Part shown: positions 44,567-52,577 of the stretch, piece by piece
How the letters are laid out: each line of letters starts with the position of its first letter
Position numbering within the stretch: the stretch's first letter is position 1
Source: Rheinheimera pacifica
Lineage (GTDB): Bacteria > Pseudomonadota > Gammaproteobacteria > Enterobacterales > Alteromonadaceae
Reading direction: 5' to 3'
NCBI RefSeq assembly: GCF_900108485.1
Contig: NZ_FNXF01000001.1
Span: forward strand, 124,001 to 188,000
DNA: 64,000 nt
Program-made: the position numbers and the translations under genes
The notes under the pieces: model-generated
The model's input: the letters and a program-made list of their open reading frames with translations, nothing else
Database searches by the model: none
What the model was told of the DNA's origin: nothing

Positions 44567-44713
44567 GTTGCTATGCTGCTAAGCATTGCCGCGAGGTGAA
44601 AAAGGGGGGGTAAAAGGGGTCATGGCAAATTACTATTGTTGATCTGCCGCTAAGAAAGCTTACTCTGTTTATCTTACTATCACGCCTTTAACGCTAAGCG
44701 GAGCCCGTAGCCA

Positions 44714-46555
44714 ATGAACACTGAACTCCTGTGCGTGCTGGCTATGCTGCTGTTTTGTATTGGCTGTTTTGCCGCGAATAAACCCCGCGCCGATGTTGTG
44801 GCGCTGCTGATGCTGGTGCTATTCCCGCTAACCGGTGTGCTGGATTTACAGCAAACGCTGGCCGGATTTAGCGATCCTGCTGTTATTCTTATTGCTGCCT
44901 TATTTGTTATTGGTGACGGCCTGGTACGCACCGGCATTGTATACCGGCTGGGCGATGCTTTGGTGCGGGTGTCGGCAAACAGTGAAACCCGGCTGCTGGT
45001 GCTGCTGATGTTAGCGGTGGCGCTATTAGGCTCGGTAATGAGCTCTACCGGTGTGGTAGCTATTTTTATCCCCGTGGTGTTAAGTATTTGCGCCCGGATG
45101 AATATTGCGCCGGGGCGCTTGATGATGCCGCTGGCTTTTGCTGCGCTGATCAGCGGCATGCAAACGCTGGTGGCTACCCCGCCAAATATGGTAGTGCACA
45201 GCGAATTGCAGCGAAATGGCCTGGAAGGTTTTAACTTTTTCAGTTTTACGCCTATTGGCTTAGTGGTGCTGGTACTGGGTATTGGGTATATGCTGCTGGC
45301 GCGGCGCTGGCTTAAACCCCAGTTAGCACCGGGCCAGAGCGGAGCACCGCGCCTGACGTTAAGCGCGCTGGCGCAAAGTTACCGCCTAAACGAGCGCGAA
45401 CACCGGCTAAAGGTATTGCCGGGATCGCTGTTACTAAACCAGCAATTAAATGAACTGGCGCTGCGCAAAGGCTATGGCATTAATGTAGTAGCGGTAGAGC
45501 GGCTGCAAAAATTCCGTACCTTATTACTTAATGCTACCGGTAATACGGTAGTGCAGGCCGGTGATGTGCTGCTGGTTGATTTGATGTACCCGGCGCAGGA
45601 CTTACTGCAAATTTGCCGCCAACTGGGGCTGGAAGCGCAGCCTTTAACCAGTTCTTACTATTCGCTGTACGCCCATGAGCTTGGCCTGGCTGAGGTGGCG
45701 TTTCCGCCGGAGTCCGCTTTGCCGGGTAAAACGATTCAGCAACTGTCGTTTCGCAGCCGGCATAAGCTGAATGTGGTAGGGCTGCGCCGCCGCGGCGAGG
45801 CGCTGCAAGGTGTACTGGTAGATGAACAACTGCAACAGGCCGATACTTTGCTGGTAGCCGGTAACTGGAAGGATATTCACAACCTGCAGCGCCAGGGTCG
45901 CGATTTTCTGGTACTTAGCCTGCCGGCTGAAGTAGATGAAGTGACACCCGCTGCCCGCAAAGCGCCGCATGCGCTAGGTTGTCTGGCGTTGATGGTGCTG
46001 CTAATGGTAACTGGCATAGTACCCAACGTAATAGCAGCGCTGATCACCTGCCTGCTGTTAGGCGCATTGCGGTGTATTGATTTAAATAGCGCTTATAAAG
46101 CTATTCACTGGCCCAGCCTGGTACTGATTATTGGTATGCTGCCCTTTGCATTGGCATTGCAAAAAACCGGCGGTATCGAGCTGGCAGTCAGTAGTCTGTT
46201 GTATGTGCTCGGTGACAGCGGTGATTACGCCCTGCTGGCGGCACTATTTGTGTTAACAGCCCTAACCGGTGCTTTTATTTCCAATACTGCCACTGCCGTG
46301 TTATTAGCCCCGGTAGCCGTTACGCTGGCCACAACGCTGGGGGCATCACCTTATCCGTTTGCTATGATGGTGGCGCTGGCCGCTTCGGCAGCTTTTATGA
46401 CGCCGGTGTCGTCGCCGGTAAATACGCTGGTATTGGGGCCGGGGCAGTATAAATTCAGTGACTTTGTGCGGATTGGGCTGCCCTTTACCTTGTTGGTGTT
46501 AGTGGTAAGCGTGCTGCTGGTGCCGCTGTTGTTTCCGTTATACCCGGCGCAATAA
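44714..46555 (+). CDS. SLC13/DASS-type anion transporter with two TrkA-C domains
   Basis: A 613-residue membrane protein: first helices with PRADVVALLMLVLFPLTGVL and LAGFSDPAVILIAALFVIGDGL, SSTGVVAIFIPVV, the first pair motif ATPPNMVVHSEL, two soluble RCK_C/TrkA-C domains at about 210-400, then a second half with ATAVLLAPVAVTLA and TPVSSPVNTLVLGPGQYKF. This layout (SLC13 with RCK_C insert) is found in sulfate and dicarboxylate uptake carriers such as SdaC/YfbS-like proteins. In this region sulfate is a fair guess, but unproven. Confidence 0.83.
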   Translation: MNTELLCVLAMLLFCIGCFAANKPRADVVALLMLVLFPLTGVLDLQQTLAGFSDPAVILIAALFVIGDGLVRTGIVYRLGDALVRVSANSETRLLVLLMLAVALLGSVMSSTGVVAIFIPVVLSICARMNIAPGRLMMPLAFAALISGMQTLVATPPNMVVHSELQRNGLEGFNFFSFTPIGLVVLVLGIGYMLLARRWLKPQLAPGQSGAPRLTLSALAQSYRLNEREHRLKVLPGSLLLNQQLNELALRKGYGINVVAVERLQKFRTLLLNATGNTVVQAGDVLLVDLMYPAQDLLQICRQLGLEAQPLTSSYYSLYAHELGLAEVAFPPESALPGKTIQQLSFRSRHKLNVVGLRRRGEALQGVLVDEQLQQADTLLVAGNWKDIHNLQRQGRDFLVLSLPAEVDEVTPAARKAPHALGCLALMVLLMVTGIVPNVIAALITCLLLGALRCIDLNSAYKAIHWPSLVLIIGMLPFALALQKTGGIELAVSSLLYVLGDSGDYALLAALFVLTALTGAFISNTATAVLLAPVAVTLATTLGASPYPFAMMVALAASAAFMTPVSSPVNTLVLGPGQYKFSDFVRIGLPFTLLVLVVSVLLVPLLFPLYPAQ

Positions 46556-46677
46556 AGCCGGATTAAATACTGCTGCTGTCATACTATTTGGGCATACTGC
46601 GTTAGACTGATTCAACACAACACACGTCAACACTGAATACGTTAAACAGTGTGCGCTAAAACAGGATAACTTAGATT

Positions 46678-48024
46678 ATGTCACAGCCCTTATCTTCTGC
46701 TGCTACAGCCGTTAGCCTGCGTGAGGCGTTCCGCTACTGGCTGAAACTGGGCTTTATCAGCTTTGGCGGCCCGGCGGGGCAGCTGGGGATGATGCATCAG
46801 GAACTGGTAGAAAAACGGCGCTGGATTTCGGAGCAACGCTTTTTACATGCGCTGAACTACTGCATGTTGCTGCCCGGGCCGGAAGCCCAGCAGTTGGCTA
46901 CCTATATTGGCTGGTTATTGCACGGCGCTAAAGGTGCCTTAATTGCCGGTTTGCTGTTTATCCTGCCGTCGTTTTTTATCTTAAGCCTGCTGGCCTGGTT
47001 GTACCTGGCGCATGGCGACGTGCCGCTGTTACAAGGCCTGTTGTATGGCGTAAAACCGGCAGTTACCGCCATAGTGCTGTTTGCCGCCTGGCGTATCGGT
47101 AAAAAAACCTTACATACCGCCGTGCTTAAACTGCTGGCGTTGGCCGCGCTTATTGCCATAGCGGTATTTAAAATGCCATTTCCGTATATTGTTATCGCGG
47201 CGGCGCTTATTGGCTTAGTGCTGATGCGTTGGTGGCCAGCGCAACTTAAAGTGGCGCCAGCATCGCATGGTAGTGCCAAAGCCGGTGCTACGGCAGATGC
47301 TGCGGTAGTAAACGATAACACTGCATTACCAAAGTGGCAGTTATTTAGCTGGCGCAAGTTTATATTCGGTATAGCGCTGGGCATAGCGATCTGGGCAGCA
47401 TCGCTTGGTGTGTTGGTAATGTTGTATGGCTGGCATAGCCCGCAAGTGCAACTGGGCTGGTTTTTTACCAAGGCAGCACTGCTAACCTTTGGCGGTGCTT
47501 ATGCGGTATTGCCTTATGTGTACCAGGGCGCTGTTGAACAGTATGGCTGGTTAACCGCCTTGCAAATGATAGACGCGCTGGCGCTGGGTGAAAGCACCCC
47601 CGGCCCTTTGATTATGGTGGTGGCCTTTGTCGGTTTTATTGCCGGCTGGACTGAGCAGTTATTTGGGCCAAACATGCTGCCACTGGCTGGTATGCTGGCG
47701 GCTGCTATTGTGACCTTCTTTACCTTTTTGCCGTCATTCCTGTTTATTTTAGTCGGCGCACCGCTGGTAGAAAGCAGCCGTAAGCAAGCCGCCTTTACCG
47801 CCCCCCTTACCGCTATTACGGCGGCGGTGGTGGGTGTTATTGCTAATCTGGCGCTGTTTTTTGGCTATCATGTGTTATGGCCGCAGGGGTTAAGCGGCAA
47901 TTTCGATTGGTTTGCATTACTGCTGGGTATCGCCGCTGGTGTGGCGTTATTTCGCTATAACCAGGGCATAATGCGGGTGCTGACGGTGGCAGCGTTATTG
48001 GGCATGGTAACAACAGCCTTTTAA
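46678..48024 (+). CDS. chrA: Chromate transporter ChrA, long two-domain type
   Basis: A 448-residue membrane protein with the duplicated CHR fold: FRYWLKLGFISFGGPAGQLGMMHQELVEKRRWIS and LLPGPEAQQLATYIGW in the first half, FFTKAALLTFGGAYAVLPYVYQGAVEQYGWLT and ALGESTPGPLIMVVAFVGF in the second. ChrA proteins export chromate, a sulfate analogue taken up by sulfate carriers. Nearness to SLC13 and cys genes fits a protective role. It stands alone, 122 bases after the SLC13 gene. Confidence 0.92.
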   Translation: MSQPLSSAATAVSLREAFRYWLKLGFISFGGPAGQLGMMHQELVEKRRWISEQRFLHALNYCMLLPGPEAQQLATYIGWLLHGAKGALIAGLLFILPSFFILSLLAWLYLAHGDVPLLQGLLYGVKPAVTAIVLFAAWRIGKKTLHTAVLKLLALAALIAIAVFKMPFPYIVIAAALIGLVLMRWWPAQLKVAPASHGSAKAGATADAAVVNDNTALPKWQLFSWRKFIFGIALGIAIWAASLGVLVMLYGWHSPQVQLGWFFTKAALLTFGGAYAVLPYVYQGAVEQYGWLTALQMIDALALGESTPGPLIMVVAFVGFIAGWTEQLFGPNMLPLAGMLAAAIVTFFTFLPSFLFILVGAPLVESSRKQAAFTAPLTAITAAVVGVIANLALFFGYHVLWPQGLSGNFDWFALLLGIAAGVALFRYNQGIMRVLTVAALLGMVTTAF

Positions 48025-48138
48025 GGTTGCTGCATACAGCAGATGTTGTTGGCAGTTAACAGCACGGTGCTACTTTTTATTACTCGGGCCTTCGGGTACA
48101 CTTTCAGCCATTTTGCGGCTGCTGTAACTGGTTAATTT

Positions 48139-50151
48139 ATGACAGAATTTTTTCCGATAACTAACCCGGTTATCGTTTTTGCTTTAGTGGCCAGTCTTAT
48201 TTTGCTTTGCCCGTTACTGTTAGCACGCTACCGGTTACCCGGTATGCTGGGGTTGTTGTTTGCCGGTGCCTTGCTGGGCCCTAACGCACTGCATGTGCTG
48301 GCGCGTGATCAGTCCTTTATTCTGTTTGGTACTGTGGGCTTGTTGTACATTATGTTTATCGCTGCGCTTGAGATAGATATGCAGCAGCTAAAACGCTCTA
48401 AGTCTCATACGCTGCTATTTGGTTTATTAACGTTTGCTATCCCGCAGGCCACCGGTACAGCAATAGCCTTACTGCTGGGGTTTGACTGGCTGGCGGCTAT
48501 TTTATTAGCCAGTATGTTTGCCTCACACACTTTGCTGGCCTACCCTATTACCAGCCGGCTTGGCATTAGCCGTAACCCGGCGGTTACCACAGCGGTAGGT
48601 GGTACCATTATTACCGATACACTGGCCTTGCTGGTGCTGGCGGTAATTGCCACTATGGCCAAGGGCGAGTTGAGCGAGCACTATTGGCTACAACTGGGTG
48701 TTAGCCTTAGCCTGTATATTCTGGTTATCCTACTGTTACTGCCCAAACTGGCGCGCTGGTTCTTTCGCAGTGTTGGCGGTGATGGGGTGGCGGAATTTGT
48801 GTTTGTACTGGCGATGGTGTTTATCTGTGCCAGCTTTTCCCATCTGGCTGGGGCTGAGCCTATTATCGGCGCCTTTTTAGCCGGCTTAGCGCTGAACCGC
48901 ATTATCCCGCACCACAGCACATTAATGAACCGCTTGCAGTTTACCGGTGAAGCGATTTTTATCCCGTTCTTTTTATTGTCGGTTGGTATGTTACTGGATG
49001 TCAGTATTTTCCTTGCCAGCCCGCGCGCCTGGGTAGTGGCACTGGCAATGGTGGGCACTGTTATTCTGACGAAGTGGGCCGCAGCAGAGCTGTGCCGGCT
49101 GCTGCTGGGTTACAGCCGGCCTCAAGCCCGGGTATTGTTTGGCCTGAGTGTGGCCCAGGCCGCTGCCACACTGGCCGCCACCATGGTGGGTTATGAAATA
49201 GGCTTATTTGATGAGGCCGTGGTTAATGGCGCCATTTTAATGATTCTGGTGACGTGTTTTCTGGCGCCCTGGCTGGTGGATCGCTATGGCCGGAAAATTG
49301 CGCTTACTCAGCAGCAACAGCCGGAAGAAAGCAGTACAGAGCAGCGCATTATGGTGGCCCTATCGCCAGAGCAAGCGGCCGAGTCTTTTTTACAATTAGC
49401 CAAATGGCTGCGCCAGCCCGGCTCATTGCAACCGGTTTACCCGATGACGATTGTTGAAGAGCGCAATAGTCAGGAAGTTAAGCTGAAGTCGGCTGAGCAG
49501 TTATTGGCTGCTGCGGTAAATTATCTGGCCGCAGCAGATATTCCGGCACAGGCGAAAACCCGTATAGATCTGAATATCAGCGATGGTATTTTGCGAGCCC
49601 GGCGTGAACTGCGGGCTACCGAGGTTATTGTCGGCTGGAGCGAGCATAGCAGCGCGTCTGAGCTGCTGTTTGGTTCAATGCTCAGCCGGTTGCTGGCGGA
49701 TCGCAGTTATACCTTGCTGGTTAAAAGACAGGTTGCACCATTACAACATGGCAGAAAGCTGTGTTGGTTGTTGCCACCCAACGCCGAGCTGGAAGCCGGT
49801 TTTGCCGAAGCTATAGTGTTAATAAAGCGCTTGTGTCAGCAACTGGGGCTAACGCTGCAGGTGTATTGTCAGCAGGAGCAACAGGCGCGGCTAAAACCGC
49901 GTTTTAAAACACTGCCCGAACCCGAATGGCAGCTTGCTGCAGACTGGCTGCAACTGCCAGAGCAATTGCAACAACAAACCCCGGCGGGTGATTTACTGGT
50001 GTTATACGGCGTGCGTAAGGGGGGCCTGGCCTGGACACCGGCGCTGCCGGATCTGCAAAACCAGCTGGCCAGCCAGTTTCCGGCAACCAACTTGCTGGTT
50101 ATCTATCCTGCCGAGATTCAGGATACCAGCTTAACGCTGCCGGCAGCTTAG
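48139..50151 (+). CDS. CPA2-family cation:proton antiporter with cytoplasmic C-terminal domain
   Basis: A 670-residue protein: about 12 transmembrane segments in residues 1-400 (MLGLLFAGALLGPNALH, IGAFLAGLALNRIIP, GEAIFIPFFLLSVGMLLD are CPA2/KefB-like), then a soluble domain of about 260 residues with universal-stress-protein-like stretches (IMVALSPEQAAESF, VIVGWSEHSSASELLFGSMLSRLLADRS). It likely exchanges Na+ or K+ for protons. Neighbours are ChrA and the sulfur genes, but no direct link to sulfur is visible. Confidence 0.87.
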   Translation: MTEFFPITNPVIVFALVASLILLCPLLLARYRLPGMLGLLFAGALLGPNALHVLARDQSFILFGTVGLLYIMFIAALEIDMQQLKRSKSHTLLFGLLTFAIPQATGTAIALLLGFDWLAAILLASMFASHTLLAYPITSRLGISRNPAVTTAVGGTIITDTLALLVLAVIATMAKGELSEHYWLQLGVSLSLYILVILLLLPKLARWFFRSVGGDGVAEFVFVLAMVFICASFSHLAGAEPIIGAFLAGLALNRIIPHHSTLMNRLQFTGEAIFIPFFLLSVGMLLDVSIFLASPRAWVVALAMVGTVILTKWAAAELCRLLLGYSRPQARVLFGLSVAQAAATLAATMVGYEIGLFDEAVVNGAILMILVTCFLAPWLVDRYGRKIALTQQQQPEESSTEQRIMVALSPEQAAESFLQLAKWLRQPGSLQPVYPMTIVEERNSQEVKLKSAEQLLAAAVNYLAAADIPAQAKTRIDLNISDGILRARRELRATEVIVGWSEHSSASELLFGSMLSRLLADRSYTLLVKRQVAPLQHGRKLCWLLPPNAELEAGFAEAIVLIKRLCQQLGLTLQVYCQQEQQARLKPRFKTLPEPEWQLAADWLQLPEQLQQQTPAGDLLVLYGVRKGGLAWTPALPDLQNQLASQFPATNLLVIYPAEIQDTSLTLPAA

Positions 50152-50225
50152 AGCTTCATGGTTATGATTGGGTAAGGTGTTAAGTACCGTCGTGGGTATA
50201 CTGCCAACTTTCATATGTTTTTTTG

Positions 50226-50246
50226 ATATAGTTTTATGAATAATTA
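50226..50246 (+). promoter_or_regulatory. LysR-type box before the rhodanese gene
   Basis: ATATAGTTTTATGAATAATTA, preceded by TTTTTTG as the box before oscA is preceded by CTTTTTG. It contains GAATAATTATTC as a dyad and lies 92 bases before the start. Match to the cysA box is weaker than that of the oscA box. Confidence 0.35.
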
Positions 50247-50338
50247 TTCTTTGTTGTTATAGATTGTTCCCCTCTAGACTGAAATCACCACAGGCGATAT
50301 GCCCCCAAACTTTTATATAACAATAAATGGAGCCTGTT

Positions 50339-51262
50339 ATGTCAGTGAAAACATTGTTTAGCCGCGCCGGTATTTTAGTGCTGGTTGCTGTCAGCAGCTG
50401 GAGTAGCATCGCCAGCGATTTTTTGGTGAGTACCGACTGGCTGGAGAAAAACCTGCAAGACCCGAAAGTGCGGCTGATCGAAGTCAGCGTTAATCCGGGA
50501 GTGTATGAACGTGGCCATATTGCCGGTGCGACTAACCTGGTATGGCATACTGATCTGGTTGATACGGTAAAGCGCGATATTGTTGGCAAAGAGCAGTTCC
50601 AGCAGCTACTGCGCAAAGCCGGGGTATCGTCTGACAGCACTGTAGTGCTGTATGGAGACACCAATAACTGGTTTGCTGCCTGGGGGGCCTGGATATTTGA
50701 TATTTATCAGGTTCCGAATGTAAAACTACTCGATGGTGGCCGTAGTAAGTGGGAAGCTGAAAAACGGCCTCTGACGATAGCGCAAAAAGCAGCTAAGCCG
50801 GGCAATATTACACTGGGAGAACCTGACTACAGCCTGCGTGCCGGTTTAAAGGATGTGTTGGAAATTGCTGAAAAACGCAGCGATTATGGCCTGGTAGATA
50901 TCCGCTCTAAAGATGAATATGAAGGCAAAATATTTGCGCCTGCCGGTGTGCAGGAACTGGCGGTACGTGCCGGCCATGTGCCGGGCGCAGTTAATGTACC
51001 CTGGGGTTCTGCAGTGGCAGCGGATGGTAGTTTTAAATCAAAAGAAGAGTTAAAACAGTTATATGCTGCAGTCGGTATAGATGGTAGTAAGCCGGTAGTG
51101 GTGTATTGCCGCATTGGTGAACGCTCCAGCCATACCTGGTTTGCGCTAAAGAAAATTTTGGGTTACGACGTACGCAACTATGATGGCTCCTGGACTGAAT
51201 ATGGTAATAGTGTTGGTGTGCCCATTACCAATGTTGCCGGTACAGTATGGGGTGGCAAGTAA
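50339..51262 (+). CDS. Exported thiosulfate sulfurtransferase (tandem rhodanese)
   Basis: A 307-residue protein with a signal peptide (ending WSSIAS) and two rhodanese modules. The first (residues 25-130) is inactive-like, with YERGHIAGATNLVWH; the second (165-300) has YCRIGERS with the active Cys of the loop, followed by GSWTEYGN. It moves sulfane sulfur from thiosulfate to cyanide or a thiol in the periplasm. The ATG at 50339 was chosen for the GGAG six bases ahead. It is followed, after a hairpin, by a thiosulfate-type importer gene, suggesting joint use of thiosulfate. Confidence 0.9.
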   Translation: MSVKTLFSRAGILVLVAVSSWSSIASDFLVSTDWLEKNLQDPKVRLIEVSVNPGVYERGHIAGATNLVWHTDLVDTVKRDIVGKEQFQQLLRKAGVSSDSTVVLYGDTNNWFAAWGAWIFDIYQVPNVKLLDGGRSKWEAEKRPLTIAQKAAKPGNITLGEPDYSLRAGLKDVLEIAEKRSDYGLVDIRSKDEYEGKIFAPAGVQELAVRAGHVPGAVNVPWGSAVAADGSFKSKEELKQLYAAVGIDGSKPVVVYCRIGERSSHTWFALKKILGYDVRNYDGSWTEYGNSVGVPITNVAGTVWGGK

Positions 51263-51288
51263 GCCAACTGCTGATTTATCCATTTTGT

Positions 51289-51309
51289 GAGGGCCGTTTG
51301 GCCCTCTTT
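51289..51309 (+). terminator. Hairpin between rhodanese and YeeE-type gene
   Basis: GAGGGCC-GTTT-GGCCCTC then TTTG. The short T-run makes partial termination or mRNA processing likely. Confidence 0.65.
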
Positions 51310-51352
51310 GCCATGCTAAAACCAGCATGTCCCCATTTGTACGGGAGTTGTT

Positions 51353-52516
51353 GTGAGCTCACCTGCCTTATTTTTATCTTTTAATAGCCGTATACGCTGG
51401 AGTGTTACCTTGGTGTTGGCAGCAGTGCTTGGCCTCGCCGCCTGGTATTTGCAGTACGAAGCTCAGTTGAGTTTTTCATTACTCAGCGGTGCAGCCTTTG
51501 GCTATGTTATTCAGCGCTCGCGTTTTTGTTTTTATTGTATCAGCCGTGATTTTATCGAACGGCGCGAAACCCGTGGCTTGCTGGGGTTGCTAACGGCGCT
51601 GGCATTGGGGCTGGTTGGTTATCATGCGGTTTTTGGTATTTTTGTACCTGATGCCAGTGTTGGCCGCCTGCCTCCCGGCGCCCATATTGGCGCCATTAGC
51701 TGGGCCCTGGTGTTTGGCGCAACCGCATTTGGTCTGGGTATGGCACTGGCAGGCTCCTGTATCAGTGCGGTGCTATACCGCCTTGGTGAAGGCGCTTTTA
51801 GTGGTTTGGTGGTACTGCCGTCGGTATTACTGGGCTTTTTACTGGGTTTTTATTGCTGGAACAGTGTGTATTTGCAGTTTATGCAGCAAAGCCCGGCTAT
51901 CTGGCTGCCCGCCGAGCTGGGTTATGCCGGCTCGCTGCTGGTTCAACTGACTGTGCTTGCGCTTTTAGCTGCCTTACTGTTTAGGTTTGGCCGTGATAAA
52001 GCCCCTGCTGCTGCCACAACGTATCAGGCTATATTTGTCACCCGCTGGCCTGCCTTTGTGGGCGGGATCCTGGTGGCTGTTATTGCTACTCTGGCTTACC
52101 TGCGGGTGGCTCCTCTTGGTGTAACTGCAGAGCTTGGTAGTATCAGCCGCAGCCTGGGCAGTCAGCTGAGCAGTTTTCCAACCCGGTTCGAAGGTTTGGA
52201 TACCATGCGGGGCTGCGCCACTGTGGTAAAAGAAACCCTGCTGAGTAATAACGGGGTTTTTATTCTGGCATTAATTGCTGGTGCTTTTGCTGCTGCCTTA
52301 CCGGCTGGCGATTTTAAACCAAGCTTGCCAAGGTTGCGGGATTTACCAAGGTTAATTGGTGGAGGCATTTTAATGGGCTTTGGCGCAATGCTGGCATTGG
52401 GTTGCACTGTCGGCGTGCTGTTATCCGGTATTATGGCATCGGCGCTGTCTGGCTGGATATTTTTGCTGTGTTGCAGTGCAGGTTTATATGCCGGTTGGTG
52501 GTTAAGGCAGCGGTGA
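51353..52516 (+). CDS. YeeE/YedE-family transporter, thiosulfate importer TsuA-like
   Basis: A 387-residue membrane protein with about ten hydrophobic segments and conserved cysteines in SRFCFYCISRDF (about 60-70), GSCISAVLYRLGEG, RGCATVVKE and LALGCTVGVLLSGI. In TsuA such cysteines relay thiosulfate through the membrane. A GTG start at 51353 follows GGGAG. It comes 90 bases after the secreted rhodanese, so a coupled thiosulfate uptake and sulfur transfer is plausible. Selenium or sulfide-related substrates remain possible. Confidence 0.85.
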   Translation: MSSPALFLSFNSRIRWSVTLVLAAVLGLAAWYLQYEAQLSFSLLSGAAFGYVIQRSRFCFYCISRDFIERRETRGLLGLLTALALGLVGYHAVFGIFVPDASVGRLPPGAHIGAISWALVFGATAFGLGMALAGSCISAVLYRLGEGAFSGLVVLPSVLLGFLLGFYCWNSVYLQFMQQSPAIWLPAELGYAGSLLVQLTVLALLAALLFRFGRDKAPAAATTYQAIFVTRWPAFVGGILVAVIATLAYLRVAPLGVTAELGSISRSLGSQLSSFPTRFEGLDTMRGCATVVKETLLSNNGVFILALIAGAFAAALPAGDFKPSLPRLRDLPRLIGGGILMGFGAMLALGCTVGVLLSGIMASALSGWIFLLCCSAGLYAGWWLRQR

Positions 52517-52577
52517 TATGTTTAACCAGACACCGGCCGGTAGCCGGTGCCTGAGGCGTGCTGATGTTTGCTCAGTG

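Noticed and set aside
48061-48120. Hairpin-like CTCGGGCC/TTCGGG stretch after chrA as terminator
   Set aside because: The stem is short and imperfect and has no T-run.
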